Source: Nitrospirota bacterium | Lineage (GTDB): Bacteria > Nitrospirota > 9FT-COMBO-42-15 > HDB-SIOI813 | Length of the DNA stretch: 59,105 nucleotides | Reading direction: 5' to 3' | Assembly: GCA_020851375.1 (NCBI GenBank) | Contig: JADZCV010000026.1 | Location: forward strand, 1 to 59,105 | In this document: in pieces, positions 28,599-38,700 of the stretch | How positions within the stretch are numbered: the stretch's first letter is position 1 | Layout of the letters: each line of letters opens with the position of its first letter | Notes under the pieces: generated by a model | The model's database searches: none | The model's input: only the letters and a program-made list of their open reading frames with translations | What the model was told of the DNA's origin: nothing | Made by a program: the position numbers and the translations under genes

Positions 28599-29924
28599 TT
28601 ATCTCTCCTTATCCGGTAACAGACCTCTTTCCTCTTTAACCTCTGTAATGGAGATGACAGGGAATATCTTCATGAATACCATGAACATAAGGATAAAAAG
28701 AAAAAAAGACCCTGCTGTAATCGCAATTTCCACCCACCCGGGATGATAGTCATGCCATGCATAGGGCAGAAACTTTCGCGGAAGGGCTGTGCCGAATATC
28801 AGAAACCTCTCAAGCCACATACCGGTCAGTATGAATATGGAAATGATACACTGACAGGTGGTGGATAACCTGATCTTTCTAATGAAGAGAGACAGCGGCA
28901 GGACCGTATTGGAAAAAATCATCAGGGCAGTCAGGGCTGAAAGGCGGGGATTGAACAGTTTGTACCGCAAATGTTCCAACTCAAATGTTGAATGAGATGT
29001 GAACCCCATGGTGATATCCAGAATGGTCTGGTAGCTCCACAAGAGGGAAAGTACAAGGAGCATGATGCCGATCCTGTCATAATGCGTCTCTGTGATATAC
29101 TTTCCCAGATTTTGTACCCGACTGATGACGGAGATGAGAAGTACAACGCCTGCAAAACCGGAATAGAGCGCCCCGGTTACAAAGTATGGGGCAAATATCG
29201 TTTTATGAAATCCAGGCACGATGCCGAGGGCAAAGTCCCAGGACACGACGCTGTGGACAGATACCACAAGCGGCATTATAAGGACTGAGAAGAGCATATA
29301 TGCCTTATCACGGATATACCACTCACGGTCAGTTCCCCTCCATCCAAGGGACAGGGTTTCATACACGCTCTTCCTCCATCCGCTTACCCGGTGTCTCATG
29401 GCCGCGATATCAGGGATTAATCCGAAGTAGAGGAATAACAGGCTGCTCAGAAAGTAAGTCCCTACAGCAAATACATCAAACGTCAGAGGTGATATGAAGT
29501 TGGTCCAGATGGTCCTCTGATTTGGATATGGCAGCACCCAGTAAAAATTCCATACCCGTCCCAGATGTACCATAATAAAGGTTACTGCTATTATCAGTGC
29601 AAATAATGTCATTGTCTCGGCGCTGCGCTGTATGCTCCTCCTCCATGGGGTATGCGCTATATAAAGCATGGCAGATATGAGTGTCCCGGCATGAGCGACA
29701 CCGACCCAGAATACAAAGTTGACGAGATAGACACCCCAGTACGACGGGTTATTCAGGCCTGTAACGCCCTGTCCTGTCTTAATCTGATAAATCCACGGGA
29801 GAAAAAATAACAGGATGGTGAGGATCAACACGATGGCAAGGACGGCATAGTAGCGTGGGCCTGTACGTGTAATAACATTGACTACATCATCGTTTATTTC
29901 TTTAAATGTTGTATTGCCTGCCAT
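28599..29924 (-). CDS. actC: Alternative complex III subunit ActC (NrfD-like, quinol site)
   Basis: This 441-residue NrfD-family subunit has about ten membrane helices and a leading amphipathic segment. Helix features of the family are WGVYLVNFVFWVGVAHAGTLISAMLYI and the IMVHLGRVW segment. In ACIII, ActC forms the quinol-oxidising site next to the [3Fe-4S] cluster of ActB. It starts 14 nt after actB2. Confidence 0.93.
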   Translation of the reverse strand: MAGNTTFKEINDDVVNVITRTGPRYYAVLAIVLILTILLFFLPWIYQIKTGQGVTGLNNPSYWGVYLVNFVFWVGVAHAGTLISAMLYIAHTPWRRSIQRSAETMTLFALIIAVTFIMVHLGRVWNFYWVLPYPNQRTIWTNFISPLTFDVFAVGTYFLSSLLFLYFGLIPDIAAMRHRVSGWRKSVYETLSLGWRGTDREWYIRDKAYMLFSVLIMPLVVSVHSVVSWDFALGIVPGFHKTIFAPYFVTGALYSGFAGVVLLISVISRVQNLGKYITETHYDRIGIMLLVLSLLWSYQTILDITMGFTSHSTFELEHLRYKLFNPRLSALTALMIFSNTVLPLSLFIRKIRLSTTCQCIISIFILTGMWLERFLIFGTALPRKFLPYAWHDYHPGWVEIAITAGSFFLFILMFMVFMKIFPVISITEVKEERGLLPDKER

Positions 29925-29938
29925 TTGCCAGTCTCAGC

Positions 29939-30697
29939 CTATTTCATAACACGTTTCAAATAAATCACAGATGGGTCTGTATTAAGGTCTTCAAAAAGTC
30001 TGTATCGCCTCTCATTCTTTGCAAGTATAGAAACCATACTTCCATGATCATTAAGGTCGCCAAATGTCATTGCCCCTGTAGGGCAGGTCTGTACACATGC
30101 AGGCTGTATCTCTCCATCTTTTACAGCCCTTCCCTCATCCTTTGCATGGTCTTTGGCAGCGCGTATCCGCTGGATGCAGAAAGTGCATTTTTCCATAACA
30201 CCCTTTTCCCTGACAGTGACATCCGGGTTTAGCTGTTGCTCAAGAGGTGCATCCCATTTGTAGCTGAACCAGTTGAAGTGGCGTACGTCATAGGGACAAT
30301 ACGTCGCACACGTATATGTGCCGATGCACCGGTTATATACCTGGACATTAAGACCGTCCTGATTGTGATACGTTGCATATGTGGGGCAGCCGGCCTCGCA
30401 CCGGGCCCTTCCGCACTGCTGGCACAATATGGGTATGAACTTTACCTTTACATCCGGATACTCACCCTCCACATACCGTTCGATACGTATCCAGTTAAAT
30501 GCGCGGTTTTTCGAACATTCATCTTCACCAACCACAGGGAGGTTGTTTTCTGCATGGCATGCGATGACACACGCCTCACAACCATCGCACTTATCAAGGT
30601 CAATAACGATGGTCCACTTGTAGTCATATTTTCCGTAGTAGCCTGGTTCACGGTAGACCCTGAATCGTGCAAAGAGTCTGTCGAGAAGTCTGCTCAA
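29939..30697 (-). CDS. actB2: Alternative complex III ferredoxin-like subunit (ActB C-terminal half as separate gene)
   Basis: This 252-residue subunit resembles PsrB/NrfC. Cluster motifs in order: CDGCEACVIACH, CQQCGRARCEAGCP, CIGTYTCATYCP and a split set CTFCIQRI...CVQTCP. In the third motif the usual second cysteine is a threonine, which is how the [3Fe-4S] site of ACIII arises, so it is consistent with three [4Fe-4S] plus one [3Fe-4S]. In most ACIII this part is fused to the B1 domain; here it is a separate gene overlapping actB1 by 4 nt. Confidence 0.92.
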   Translation of the reverse strand: MSRLLDRLFARFRVYREPGYYGKYDYKWTIVIDLDKCDGCEACVIACHAENNLPVVGEDECSKNRAFNWIRIERYVEGEYPDVKVKFIPILCQQCGRARCEAGCPTYATYHNQDGLNVQVYNRCIGTYTCATYCPYDVRHFNWFSYKWDAPLEQQLNPDVTVREKGVMEKCTFCIQRIRAAKDHAKDEGRAVKDGEIQPACVQTCPTGAMTFGDLNDHGSMVSILAKNERRYRLFEDLNTDPSVIYLKRVMK

Positions 30698-32949
30698 TAT
30701 TGTCTCCTTCCACTCAGGATTCCATTCCCTTCCGGCGGTATCGTCTGTACGATCTTTCTGTCGAACTCCTTTGTAATCCCTTCCATCTTTACAAGGGTAC
30801 CTTTCAGATTGCCCTTTGTAATCCTGACCCGCGTTGAATTCAGGGGAATAGTGCCGGTCTCTTTTCTGAAAGTTCCCGGCAAAAGGTCAAGGGGATTGGC
30901 CCCCCGCCTGCTTGCATATCTCCCATAGGTCCTGTGCCCCTGGCCTATGGGTATGCTTATGGTATCAGGTCTGATACCAGGATAGAGATAGGCAGGGGCC
31001 TGCAACTTTCCATAGGGTGATTCCACAAGGACTATATCACCCTCTTTGATCCCCATTTTACCGGCTGTCTCCGGATTGATCTCAACCCATGTCCCCCATA
31101 CTACAGATGTCATGGGGTCAGGCATCTCCTGAAGCCATGGCAGGTTTGCATGCCTTCCGTCGAGATAGCCTGAATGGGCATATAGGATCAGATAATATGG
31201 AAATTCCCTTTCATCCCCGTGGAACATAGAAGGGGAGGAGGATACGTGGTTCATTACATTGTCTGCTCTGAGATGTAGGGGTTTTGGTTTTCCCTGCCCC
31301 CACCATCCCCCCTCTGTCAATACCCTGTTCCAGAAGTCTTCAAAGGCAGGTTCTCTGAAACTTCTCTGCCCCTGTTTTTCATATATCCCTTTCCATGAGT
31401 ACATCAGAAAATCCCTGAAATTATTCCATGGCATTCTATCCTGCAGTCCATTCCCCAACATCTTCGCGATAGAGAGGAAGATATCTCCGGCGTTATTGGT
31501 AGCATATAAAGGGGATACAGCCGGCTGCATGATCGTTGCGGTATGAAGGCCTGCTGCAGGTTCGGTAAAATCATCCCCCCAGTCTTCAAGGCAGGTATGT
31601 GTGGGGAGGATAAGGTCAGCATTTGCCGTTGTTTCATCCATAAAAGATGACATGCTTACAATGAATGGGATATGGTCAAGTGCCTCACGGACTTTAGTGT
31701 CAGCGGGTAGAGTAAAGGCCGGGTTTGTGTTATAGACGATCGCTGTATCTACATTCCCTGCCAGTGCATCCTGAATGAATGTATCTATATCCTTAACAGG
31801 TTGTAGCCTCTTGATGGGTGATTCAGTGTTTGGAATGATTCCGCCTGTTTTTTCTATGTTATCAGCCAGGTGATTAAGGATGTTAATGGCGACTATATGA
31901 TTTACGCCATCCGTATAGGATGCTATATTTTCTCCTCCGATAGCAAGGCTGGGCCTTGTTACTGCAAATTCCTTTGCAAGTGTCCGGATCCTTTCGCTGC
32001 CTGTATTCGCCAGTCCGGATATTTTCTCAGGCTTAAATGGGCTTAATATGTTTTTCCACCCGTTGATGTCTCCACCTTTGTAGAGACCTGTTTCAAGGAT
32101 TGTATAGGCCATCCCAAGGGCAAGGATACCTTCTGTCCCTGGTCTGACCGGGACCCACTCATCTGCGTTTGCTCCTGATATGGAGAGGCGGGGCTCGATC
32201 TGTATGACGCGGCCCCTTACAGGAGGCCTCCCCTGTCTCATCCTTCCGTAACCAAGGCTGTGATTGACAGGTGAAATCCAGGTGTTCAGGAAGTCAGCCC
32301 CAAAGGACAAGAGGAGGTTTGTATTCCCGATATCATAATAGGGTAGCGTATTCATCCCCATACTGATTTTATTGGCAAGTATAAGTTCCTTGTGCTGGAA
32401 GAGGTCGTACTGCATATAATTCGATGAGCCGAAATGGGTCATGAACATCTCAAACAGACGATTCATATGACCCCTGGAAGCAGAAGATAGAAGATATAGC
32501 CTTTCTGTTTTATTTGCCCTTTTCATCATAGCGAGTCTTTCAGAAAGCAGTGATAATGATCTTTCCCATGTGATTTCCTGAAATTCTTCATTCCCCCTCT
32601 TGCCTTTTCTGATTAGAGGTGTTTGTATCCTGTCGGGATTGTAGAGCGCCTGCAGCCCTGCCTGTCCCCTTACACAAAGGCGTCCCTGGTTAACAGGGTG
32701 ATGTGGGTTTCCTTCTATCTTTTTTGCCCGGCCTTCCATTACCCTGACCATGATGCCGCAGCCTGAGTTACATTGGGTGCAGAGGCTTGAGTACCAGTCG
32801 GCAACACCGGGGATGATGTCTTCAGGAGGCACGACGTACGGGATGAGGTGTGCAGCAGGGTTTTTTGTTGACTCTCCCAGCATAAAACCAAGGCCTGTCC
32901 CGATTCCACCAAGGCCAACTATCTTTAGAAAATCGCGTCTCTTAAGCAC
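30694..32949 (-). CDS. actB1: Alternative complex III molybdopterin-oxidoreductase-like subunit (ActB N-terminal half)
   Basis: The 751-residue product has a twin-arginine signal (RRDFLK at 4-9) and the full fold of the CISM catalytic family: N-terminal cluster domain, central domains (DEWVPVRPGTEGILALGMAY) and a C-terminal beta-barrel (PYLSI- and QGHRTYGRY-like segments). In characterised ACIII this domain holds no molybdenum. Here a complete C-x2-C-x3-C-x27-C motif (CTQCNSGC...C) for an FS0 [4Fe-4S] cluster is kept, but no Cys or Sec stands at the usual metal-ligand position. The role is therefore structural or, less likely, catalytic. Confidence 0.88.
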   Translation of the reverse strand: MLKRRDFLKIVGLGGIGTGLGFMLGESTKNPAAHLIPYVVPPEDIIPGVADWYSSLCTQCNSGCGIMVRVMEGRAKKIEGNPHHPVNQGRLCVRGQAGLQALYNPDRIQTPLIRKGKRGNEEFQEITWERSLSLLSERLAMMKRANKTERLYLLSSASRGHMNRLFEMFMTHFGSSNYMQYDLFQHKELILANKISMGMNTLPYYDIGNTNLLLSFGADFLNTWISPVNHSLGYGRMRQGRPPVRGRVIQIEPRLSISGANADEWVPVRPGTEGILALGMAYTILETGLYKGGDINGWKNILSPFKPEKISGLANTGSERIRTLAKEFAVTRPSLAIGGENIASYTDGVNHIVAINILNHLADNIEKTGGIIPNTESPIKRLQPVKDIDTFIQDALAGNVDTAIVYNTNPAFTLPADTKVREALDHIPFIVSMSSFMDETTANADLILPTHTCLEDWGDDFTEPAAGLHTATIMQPAVSPLYATNNAGDIFLSIAKMLGNGLQDRMPWNNFRDFLMYSWKGIYEKQGQRSFREPAFEDFWNRVLTEGGWWGQGKPKPLHLRADNVMNHVSSSPSMFHGDEREFPYYLILYAHSGYLDGRHANLPWLQEMPDPMTSVVWGTWVEINPETAGKMGIKEGDIVLVESPYGKLQAPAYLYPGIRPDTISIPIGQGHRTYGRYASRRGANPLDLLPGTFRKETGTIPLNSTRVRITKGNLKGTLVKMEGITKEFDRKIVQTIPPEGNGILSGRRQY

Positions 32950-32966
32950 TTCATTCCCCCTGAACG

Positions 32967-33473
32967 CTATTTATGACAGGTCCAGCAGTCCCTTCCGTTC
33001 TTTACATTATATGATGTATGGCAGCCTATACACCACCCCATCTTGAGAGAGGATACGCGCGTGACAACATCCATCTCAGGGATATTGCCGTGGCATAAAT
33101 TACACTGTACCCCTCCCCTGATATGTCTCTTATGTGGAAAGGTGACGAAATCAGGCAGATTGTGTACCTTGATCCACGGTATCGGTTCCTGGCGCTCCCA
33201 GTAGCCGTTTAACTTCACGACCTCAGGTGCCTCCCTCTTGATGATTTTGTGGCATCCGATACATTTTTGAACACTGGGGACACCTGCGACTGCGGACCTT
33301 TCTGCATAAATATGACAATCGAGACATGGGATACCGTTATCACCGGCATGAATCCTGTGACTGAATGCTATTGGTTGAGCAGGGTGGTTATCTGAGAACC
33401 AGACCGTGTTTATCATGTAACCGGATATAAAAGTTGTGACAAAGATAAAGGCGAACAGAAGTAACTTCCACAT
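32967..33473 (-). CDS. actA: Alternative complex III subunit ActA (pentaheme cytochrome c)
   Basis: The 168-residue product has an N-terminal membrane anchor or signal (about 1-25) and five CxxCH heme sites: CLDCH, CIGCH, CNLCH, CIGCH and CWTCH, the number typical of ActA. It sits on the periplasmic side and relays electrons from ActB to ActE or a soluble carrier. First gene of the act operon. The ATG lacks a good SD; a TATAAC-like -10 lies about 25 nt upstream. Confidence 0.93.
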   Translation of the reverse strand: MWKLLLFAFIFVTTFISGYMINTVWFSDNHPAQPIAFSHRIHAGDNGIPCLDCHIYAERSAVAGVPSVQKCIGCHKIIKREAPEVVKLNGYWERQEPIPWIKVHNLPDFVTFPHKRHIRGGVQCNLCHGNIPEMDVVTRVSSLKMGWCIGCHTSYNVKNGRDCWTCHK

Positions 33474-33634
33474 AGCAGCGAGAAGAATGTTGTTATACCG
33501 CTATAAATCGAATAAGCAAAGAATGATATTCAGATACGGGATGACTTATTATTACTAATGATGTCTATGCAGTTCGAATTCAGCATATTACGTGAAGCAG
33601 TCAAAGTCAAGCTAATAACCTTCAGGCCGTCATT

Positions 33635-33739
33635 GGTTTCGAAGGCACGATTGATTATTTCAAGGATACGGTATTTAACTATCCTACCCTTAGTGATGCC
33701 TGCAAGGATGCGGCACTGAATGGCCTGAACAGGTTGTGA
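33635..33739 (+). pseudogene. C-terminal remnant of soluble pyridine nucleotide transhydrogenase (sthA-like)
   Basis: In the gap between actA and typA one frame reads [20 protein letters not shown] and continues to AALNGLNRL and a TGA at 33737. This closely follows the last 35 residues of SthA-type NAD(P) transhydrogenases (pattern TIxYFxxTxFNYPTxxxAxxxAAxNGLNRL). No start or upstream domain is present: an in-frame stop lies about 33 nt before it. It is a relic of a deleted flavoprotein gene on the plus strand, ending 8 nt from the typA stop. Confidence 0.75.
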
Positions 33740-33746
33740 TATCAGA

Positions 33747-35558
33747 TCAGATTTGTTCCTTCCACACCTTCGGTCTCTTGTTAGCCTCTAATATCTTTTT
33801 TCTGAGCCGGATTGAGAGAGGGGTTACTTCCACAAGCTCGTCTTCTTTAATGAACTCTAATGCCTGCTCAAGGTTTAATATCTTGGGCGGTATGAGCTGG
33901 ATGTTGTCGTCAGCGCTTGAGGCGCGCATGTTTGTCTGTTTCTTTTCCCTGACGGCGTTTACGTCAAGGTCATTGTCCCTTGAGTTCTCTCCGATGATCA
34001 TCCCTTCATAAACATGTGTGTTTTCACTGATGAATATGGACCCCCTTGGCTGGAGGTGAAAGAGTGCATAGATGGTGGAGGTTCCCTGTCTGTCTGAAAC
34101 GAGTGCCCCTGTTTGTCTGTTTGACATAGGACCATGCCACGCCTCGTATCCATCGAAGAGGTGATTTAATAGTCCTGTGCCTTTCGTGTCTGACAGGAAC
34201 TGGGACCTGAAGCCTATCAGCCCCCTTGATGGTATCCTGTACTCAAGTCTTACTCTGCCGTGGCCGTTGTTCTGCATCTTCTGCATCTTGCCCTTTCTCA
34301 TCCCTATCTGCTGTGTCACGACACCGGTAAACTCCTCCGGCACATCAATCACAAGTTGTTCCATAGGCTCCTGAAGGACTCCGTCTATCTCCTTTGTAAT
34401 TGTCTCTGGCATGGATACAGAGAGCTCATATCCTTCACGTCTCATCATCTCGATCAGAATGGAAAGCTGCAATTCACCGCGCCCCATGACCCTGAAGGAG
34501 TCCGTGTTGTCAAACTCTACCCGGATCGCCACATTGTAGAGAAGTTCCTTCTCAAGCCTCTCCCTCAGATTCCTTGAGGTGACTAACTTGCCTTCCCGTC
34601 CTGAAAAGGGGGATGTGTTAACTGCAAAGACCATGGAGATGGTCGGTTCATCCACGATGATCCTCGGCAGGGGTGCTGGCTTCTCCGCATCCGTGATCGT
34701 ATCGCCGATATTTATTCCCTCTATCCCGGCGAGCGCTACAATATCACCTGCCGACGCCTCTTTTGCATCCATCCGCTCAAGTCCCTGGAATGTATACATG
34801 GAGGTGATCTTTGTCTTGAGGGCGTTTCCTTTCACGTCTATTACTGCTACCTGGTTGCCGGTGTTTATTGTCCCTGAAAAGACCCTTCCTATGGCAAGCC
34901 TTCCCACATAATCATTATAGTCAATGTTCGTGACGAGTATCTGTAATACCCCGTTTGGATCGCCCTTAGGAGGTGGTATCGTCTTTAGGATAAGATCAAA
35001 CAGCGGTTTAAGGTCTTTTGAATCATCATCAAGACTCATCTTTGCGATACCGGCCTTTGCAATGGTGTAGACTATGGGAAAATCAAGCTGATCTTCTGTT
35101 GCATCAAGATCAATAAAGAGATCATATACCTCGTTTAAGACCTCCTGAATCCTTGCATCGGACCTGTCAATCTTGTTTATCACAAGAAGCGGGAGGAGTT
35201 TCAGCTCAAGCGCCTTTTTGAGAACAAACCGTGTCTGAGGAAGAGGCCCCTCTGATGCATCAACAAGGAGAAGCACTCCGTCAACCATCTTGAGTGTCCT
35301 CTCAACTTCTCCCCCGAAATCAGCATGGCCGGGCGTGTCTACTATATTTATCTTGACGCCTTCATACTCAACAGCAGTATTCTTTGCCATGATGGTGATA
35401 CCGCGTTCGCGCTCAAGGTCAATATTGTCCATGACCCTTTCCTGCACCCTTTCATTGGAACGAAAGATGCCTGCCTGTCTCAGCATCCCGTCAACAAGGG
35501 TTGTCTTGCCATGGTCAACGTGGGCTATGATTGCTATGTTTCTTATATTTTCCTGCAT
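33747..35558 (-). CDS. typA: Ribosome-associated GTPase TypA/BipA
   Basis: This 603-residue translational GTPase has the G1 motif AHVDHGKTT, switch [14 protein letters not shown]4 NKID and the domain V/C-terminal block ([20 protein letters not shown]) that distinguishes TypA from EF-G and LepA. TypA assists ribosome assembly and stress translation, notably in the cold. A strong SD (AGGAGG) lies 6 nt before the ATG. It is monocistronic by position. Confidence 0.97.
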   Translation of the reverse strand: MQENIRNIAIIAHVDHGKTTLVDGMLRQAGIFRSNERVQERVMDNIDLERERGITIMAKNTAVEYEGVKINIVDTPGHADFGGEVERTLKMVDGVLLLVDASEGPLPQTRFVLKKALELKLLPLLVINKIDRSDARIQEVLNEVYDLFIDLDATEDQLDFPIVYTIAKAGIAKMSLDDDSKDLKPLFDLILKTIPPPKGDPNGVLQILVTNIDYNDYVGRLAIGRVFSGTINTGNQVAVIDVKGNALKTKITSMYTFQGLERMDAKEASAGDIVALAGIEGINIGDTITDAEKPAPLPRIIVDEPTISMVFAVNTSPFSGREGKLVTSRNLRERLEKELLYNVAIRVEFDNTDSFRVMGRGELQLSILIEMMRREGYELSVSMPETITKEIDGVLQEPMEQLVIDVPEEFTGVVTQQIGMRKGKMQKMQNNGHGRVRLEYRIPSRGLIGFRSQFLSDTKGTGLLNHLFDGYEAWHGPMSNRQTGALVSDRQGTSTIYALFHLQPRGSIFISENTHVYEGMIIGENSRDNDLDVNAVREKKQTNMRASSADDNIQLIPPKILNLEQALEFIKEDELVEVTPLSIRLRKKILEANKRPKVWKEQI

Positions 35559-35763
35559 AATATCCTCCTGGTAAACTTTATATTATAACCAGATCCGGTT
35601 AAATAAAGCAAATTTCAGCAAAATGGGGTTGATGAACGACAATTTATAATAAAAAAATATCGAAATATATTTGAAATAAAACTTCCTTTTTGCTCAGGAT
35701 AGGTTTATAGTAAATAATGAGTATAGTCATCCCTTGGATACATGCCATATTTACGGGGTTGAT

Positions 35764-38700
35764 ATGAAAAAGCTCCCTTCCTTAATTTCTGTTCTGATTA
35801 GTTTTATCATTGGTCTGGCTGCTATACAGACAAAGGCAGAACCACGAATCCCTGCCACTACCGTCCATTCAGAAGAACTGCCCAGGAGTAAAAACGATAT
35901 ATCCAAACTGGCGTCTAATCCAGGCGCATATTCAATGGTCTTTGTTGAGAACAAGGGACAGGTTGATTATTACGTCAAGTATTATACAAACAGAGACAAT
36001 CAGACACTATGGTTTACAGAGGACGGTATTGTATTTGACCTCTTCCGTATTAACAAAGAAGAAAATCGGGAGCGGCTGGTCATTCGGCAAAAACTGATTG
36101 GGGCAAATAAAGACATTAAGGTGGATGTCAGGGCGCCTCAGCCTGGTATCTATAACTTCCTGACCGGCAATGACCCTGCCAAATGGCAGACACGGGTAAA
36201 GAGTTATGGTGAGATAGTTTATAAGGAGGTCTATCCAGGGATTGACCTGAAATTGTATGGAAAAGGCCACGCTCTTGAACAGGAGTTCGTTGTAAGGCCA
36301 GGAGGCCATCCTGAAGAAATCCGGGTGGCATATGAAGGGATCGAGGAGATTCAGGTGGCCGGAGACGGAGCCCTCCGCATACGGACCGCCTTTGGCGAGA
36401 TGACAGAGAGCCCGCCCCATATCTATCAGGAAATTGAAGGAGAGCGGGTTGAGGTGACAGGTCGGTTTAAGCTTACGGGCAAATCCGCTTATACCTTTGA
36501 AGTCGGGCCTCATAATACGCAATATGCCCTTGTCATTGACCCAACCCTGGATTATTCCACCTACCTTGGAGGAACAGGCACTTATTCAGTCAGTGATCTT
36601 GCAGTGGGTATTGATGGAAGCGTAACGGTGACTGGAGTTACGAATGCCCTTGATTTTCCGGTGACCGGAGATGCCTTCCAGCCCTCCTATGCCGGCGGCA
36701 GTTTGGACGCCTTTGTAACAAGGCTCAGTCCGGACGGCTCTACGCTCATCTTTTCCACTTATCTGGGAGGGAGCTCTGTGGATGAAGGGCAAGGTGTTGC
36801 TGTGGATGGGGCCGGCAATGTGTATGTAACCGGACGGACTGATTCGTCGAACTTCCCCACAATGAACCCTATCCAGCTCGATCCCTCCAGTCTTCTGCGT
36901 GGAGATCCGACTGACACGGATGCCTATGTCACTAAACTGAATTCCGATGGAACGGACCTCGTCTATTCCACGTATCTTGGGGGACGCAGTGGCACTGAAA
37001 TTGGATATGGGATTGCGGTTGATAGCGCCAATAATGCCTATGTAACAGGATATACCAGCTCAATCAACTTCCCGACGCGGAACCCGTATCAGGCGGCCAG
37101 GTCAGGCACACTTTACTGGGATGCCTTTGTCACAAAGATTAATGCCGGTGGAACGGACTTCGTTTATTCGACATATCTGGGCGGTAATGGTGATGATATC
37201 GCTTTCAGTATCGCCGTTGACCCGGAGGGTCATGCCTATGTAACCGGAAGGACAGTTTCCATTGCCGTTTCGCCGGACTTTCCTACTCAGGCTGCTTTTC
37301 AGCCGGCAAGGCTCAGTTTCAGGGATGCCTTTGTCACAAAATTAGATGTCAGTGGTTCGGCCCTTGTTTATTCTACGTTCTTAGGTGGTAACCTGGATGA
37401 TATCACAAGCGATATTTCAGTTGATTCATCTGGCAATGCCTATGTGACAGGAAACACGGCATCTACAAACTTTCCCTCTGTGAACCCTGTTCAGCCGGGC
37501 AACCCGCCTGACACCGATGCCTTTGTCACTAAATTTAACGCTGCAGGGGCAGTGGCCTATTCTTCCTATTTAGGTGGGAGCAGCTATGACAGCGGCAGTG
37601 GTATTTTTGCGGATTCAGTTGGTAATGCCTATGTTACAGGTAGCACAAGTTCAACAAATTTTCCGACATCAAATGTAATTCCGGGCACAGGTCCGGACGC
37701 AGGCATCTCGGATGCCTTTATCACAAAGATCAACGCAGCCGGCACGGCCTTTGTATATTCATCTTATTTAGGAGGAACCAACAGCGAAACAGGTAAACGA
37801 ATTGCCCTGGACTGCACCGGCAGGTCCGCTTATCTGACCGGGACAACCTATTCCAGTGATTTTCCTGTGACTCCAGGAGCCTATAACACGAGCTTTGATT
37901 CCACTTATGAAATCTTTGTATCCAGGATTACTGATGAGACCATATCCCTGAACGTGACAGACCTGTCTGTTACAAAGACAGACTCTCCTGACCCTGTTGA
38001 GGAAGGTCAGCCATTGACCTATACAGTTCATGTCTCAAATCTATGCGTTAATACTGCTACCGGTGTGACTCTCACAGATACGCTCTCTGCAGGGGTAACG
38101 TTCCTATCTGCAGACTCAGATCGGGGAAGTTGTCAGGAGGTAAATCATGTCGTCAGTTGCAACCTGGGGGTCATGTCCTCGCAGGATAACGCCACGATTA
38201 CCATTGTCGTTGTACCTTTAGTGTCAGGCCTGATAGAGAATACCGTCACCATAACGGCTAATGAGCCGGAGGCCAACTATGATAACAATGTTGCAGTTGC
38301 AGAGACAACAGTCCCCTCTCCAAATTATACCCTGACAATAACAATGGAGGGGACAGGAGGCGGCACGGTCGCCAGTCTGGAACCGCCGGGAGGGATTATC
38401 TGCGGAAATGACTGCACAGAGACATACCCTGACGGCACTTCTGTAACATTGCAGGCAATTCCGGGTGACGGCGGTAATACGGGAATAGAATTTGAATTTG
38501 CAGGATGGGGAGGAGACCCGGATTGCTCTGACGGCGTAGTTACTATGAACAGCGACAAGACCTGCACGGCTATATTCAACATCACGACCTATAGCATTAC
38601 CATTGCCAGGGCAGGCGGCGGTAATGGGACAGTTATGATTGATGCGCTTCATGACGCTGACTATATCTGTGGTCCGGATTGTTCAGTTATCTATAACTCC

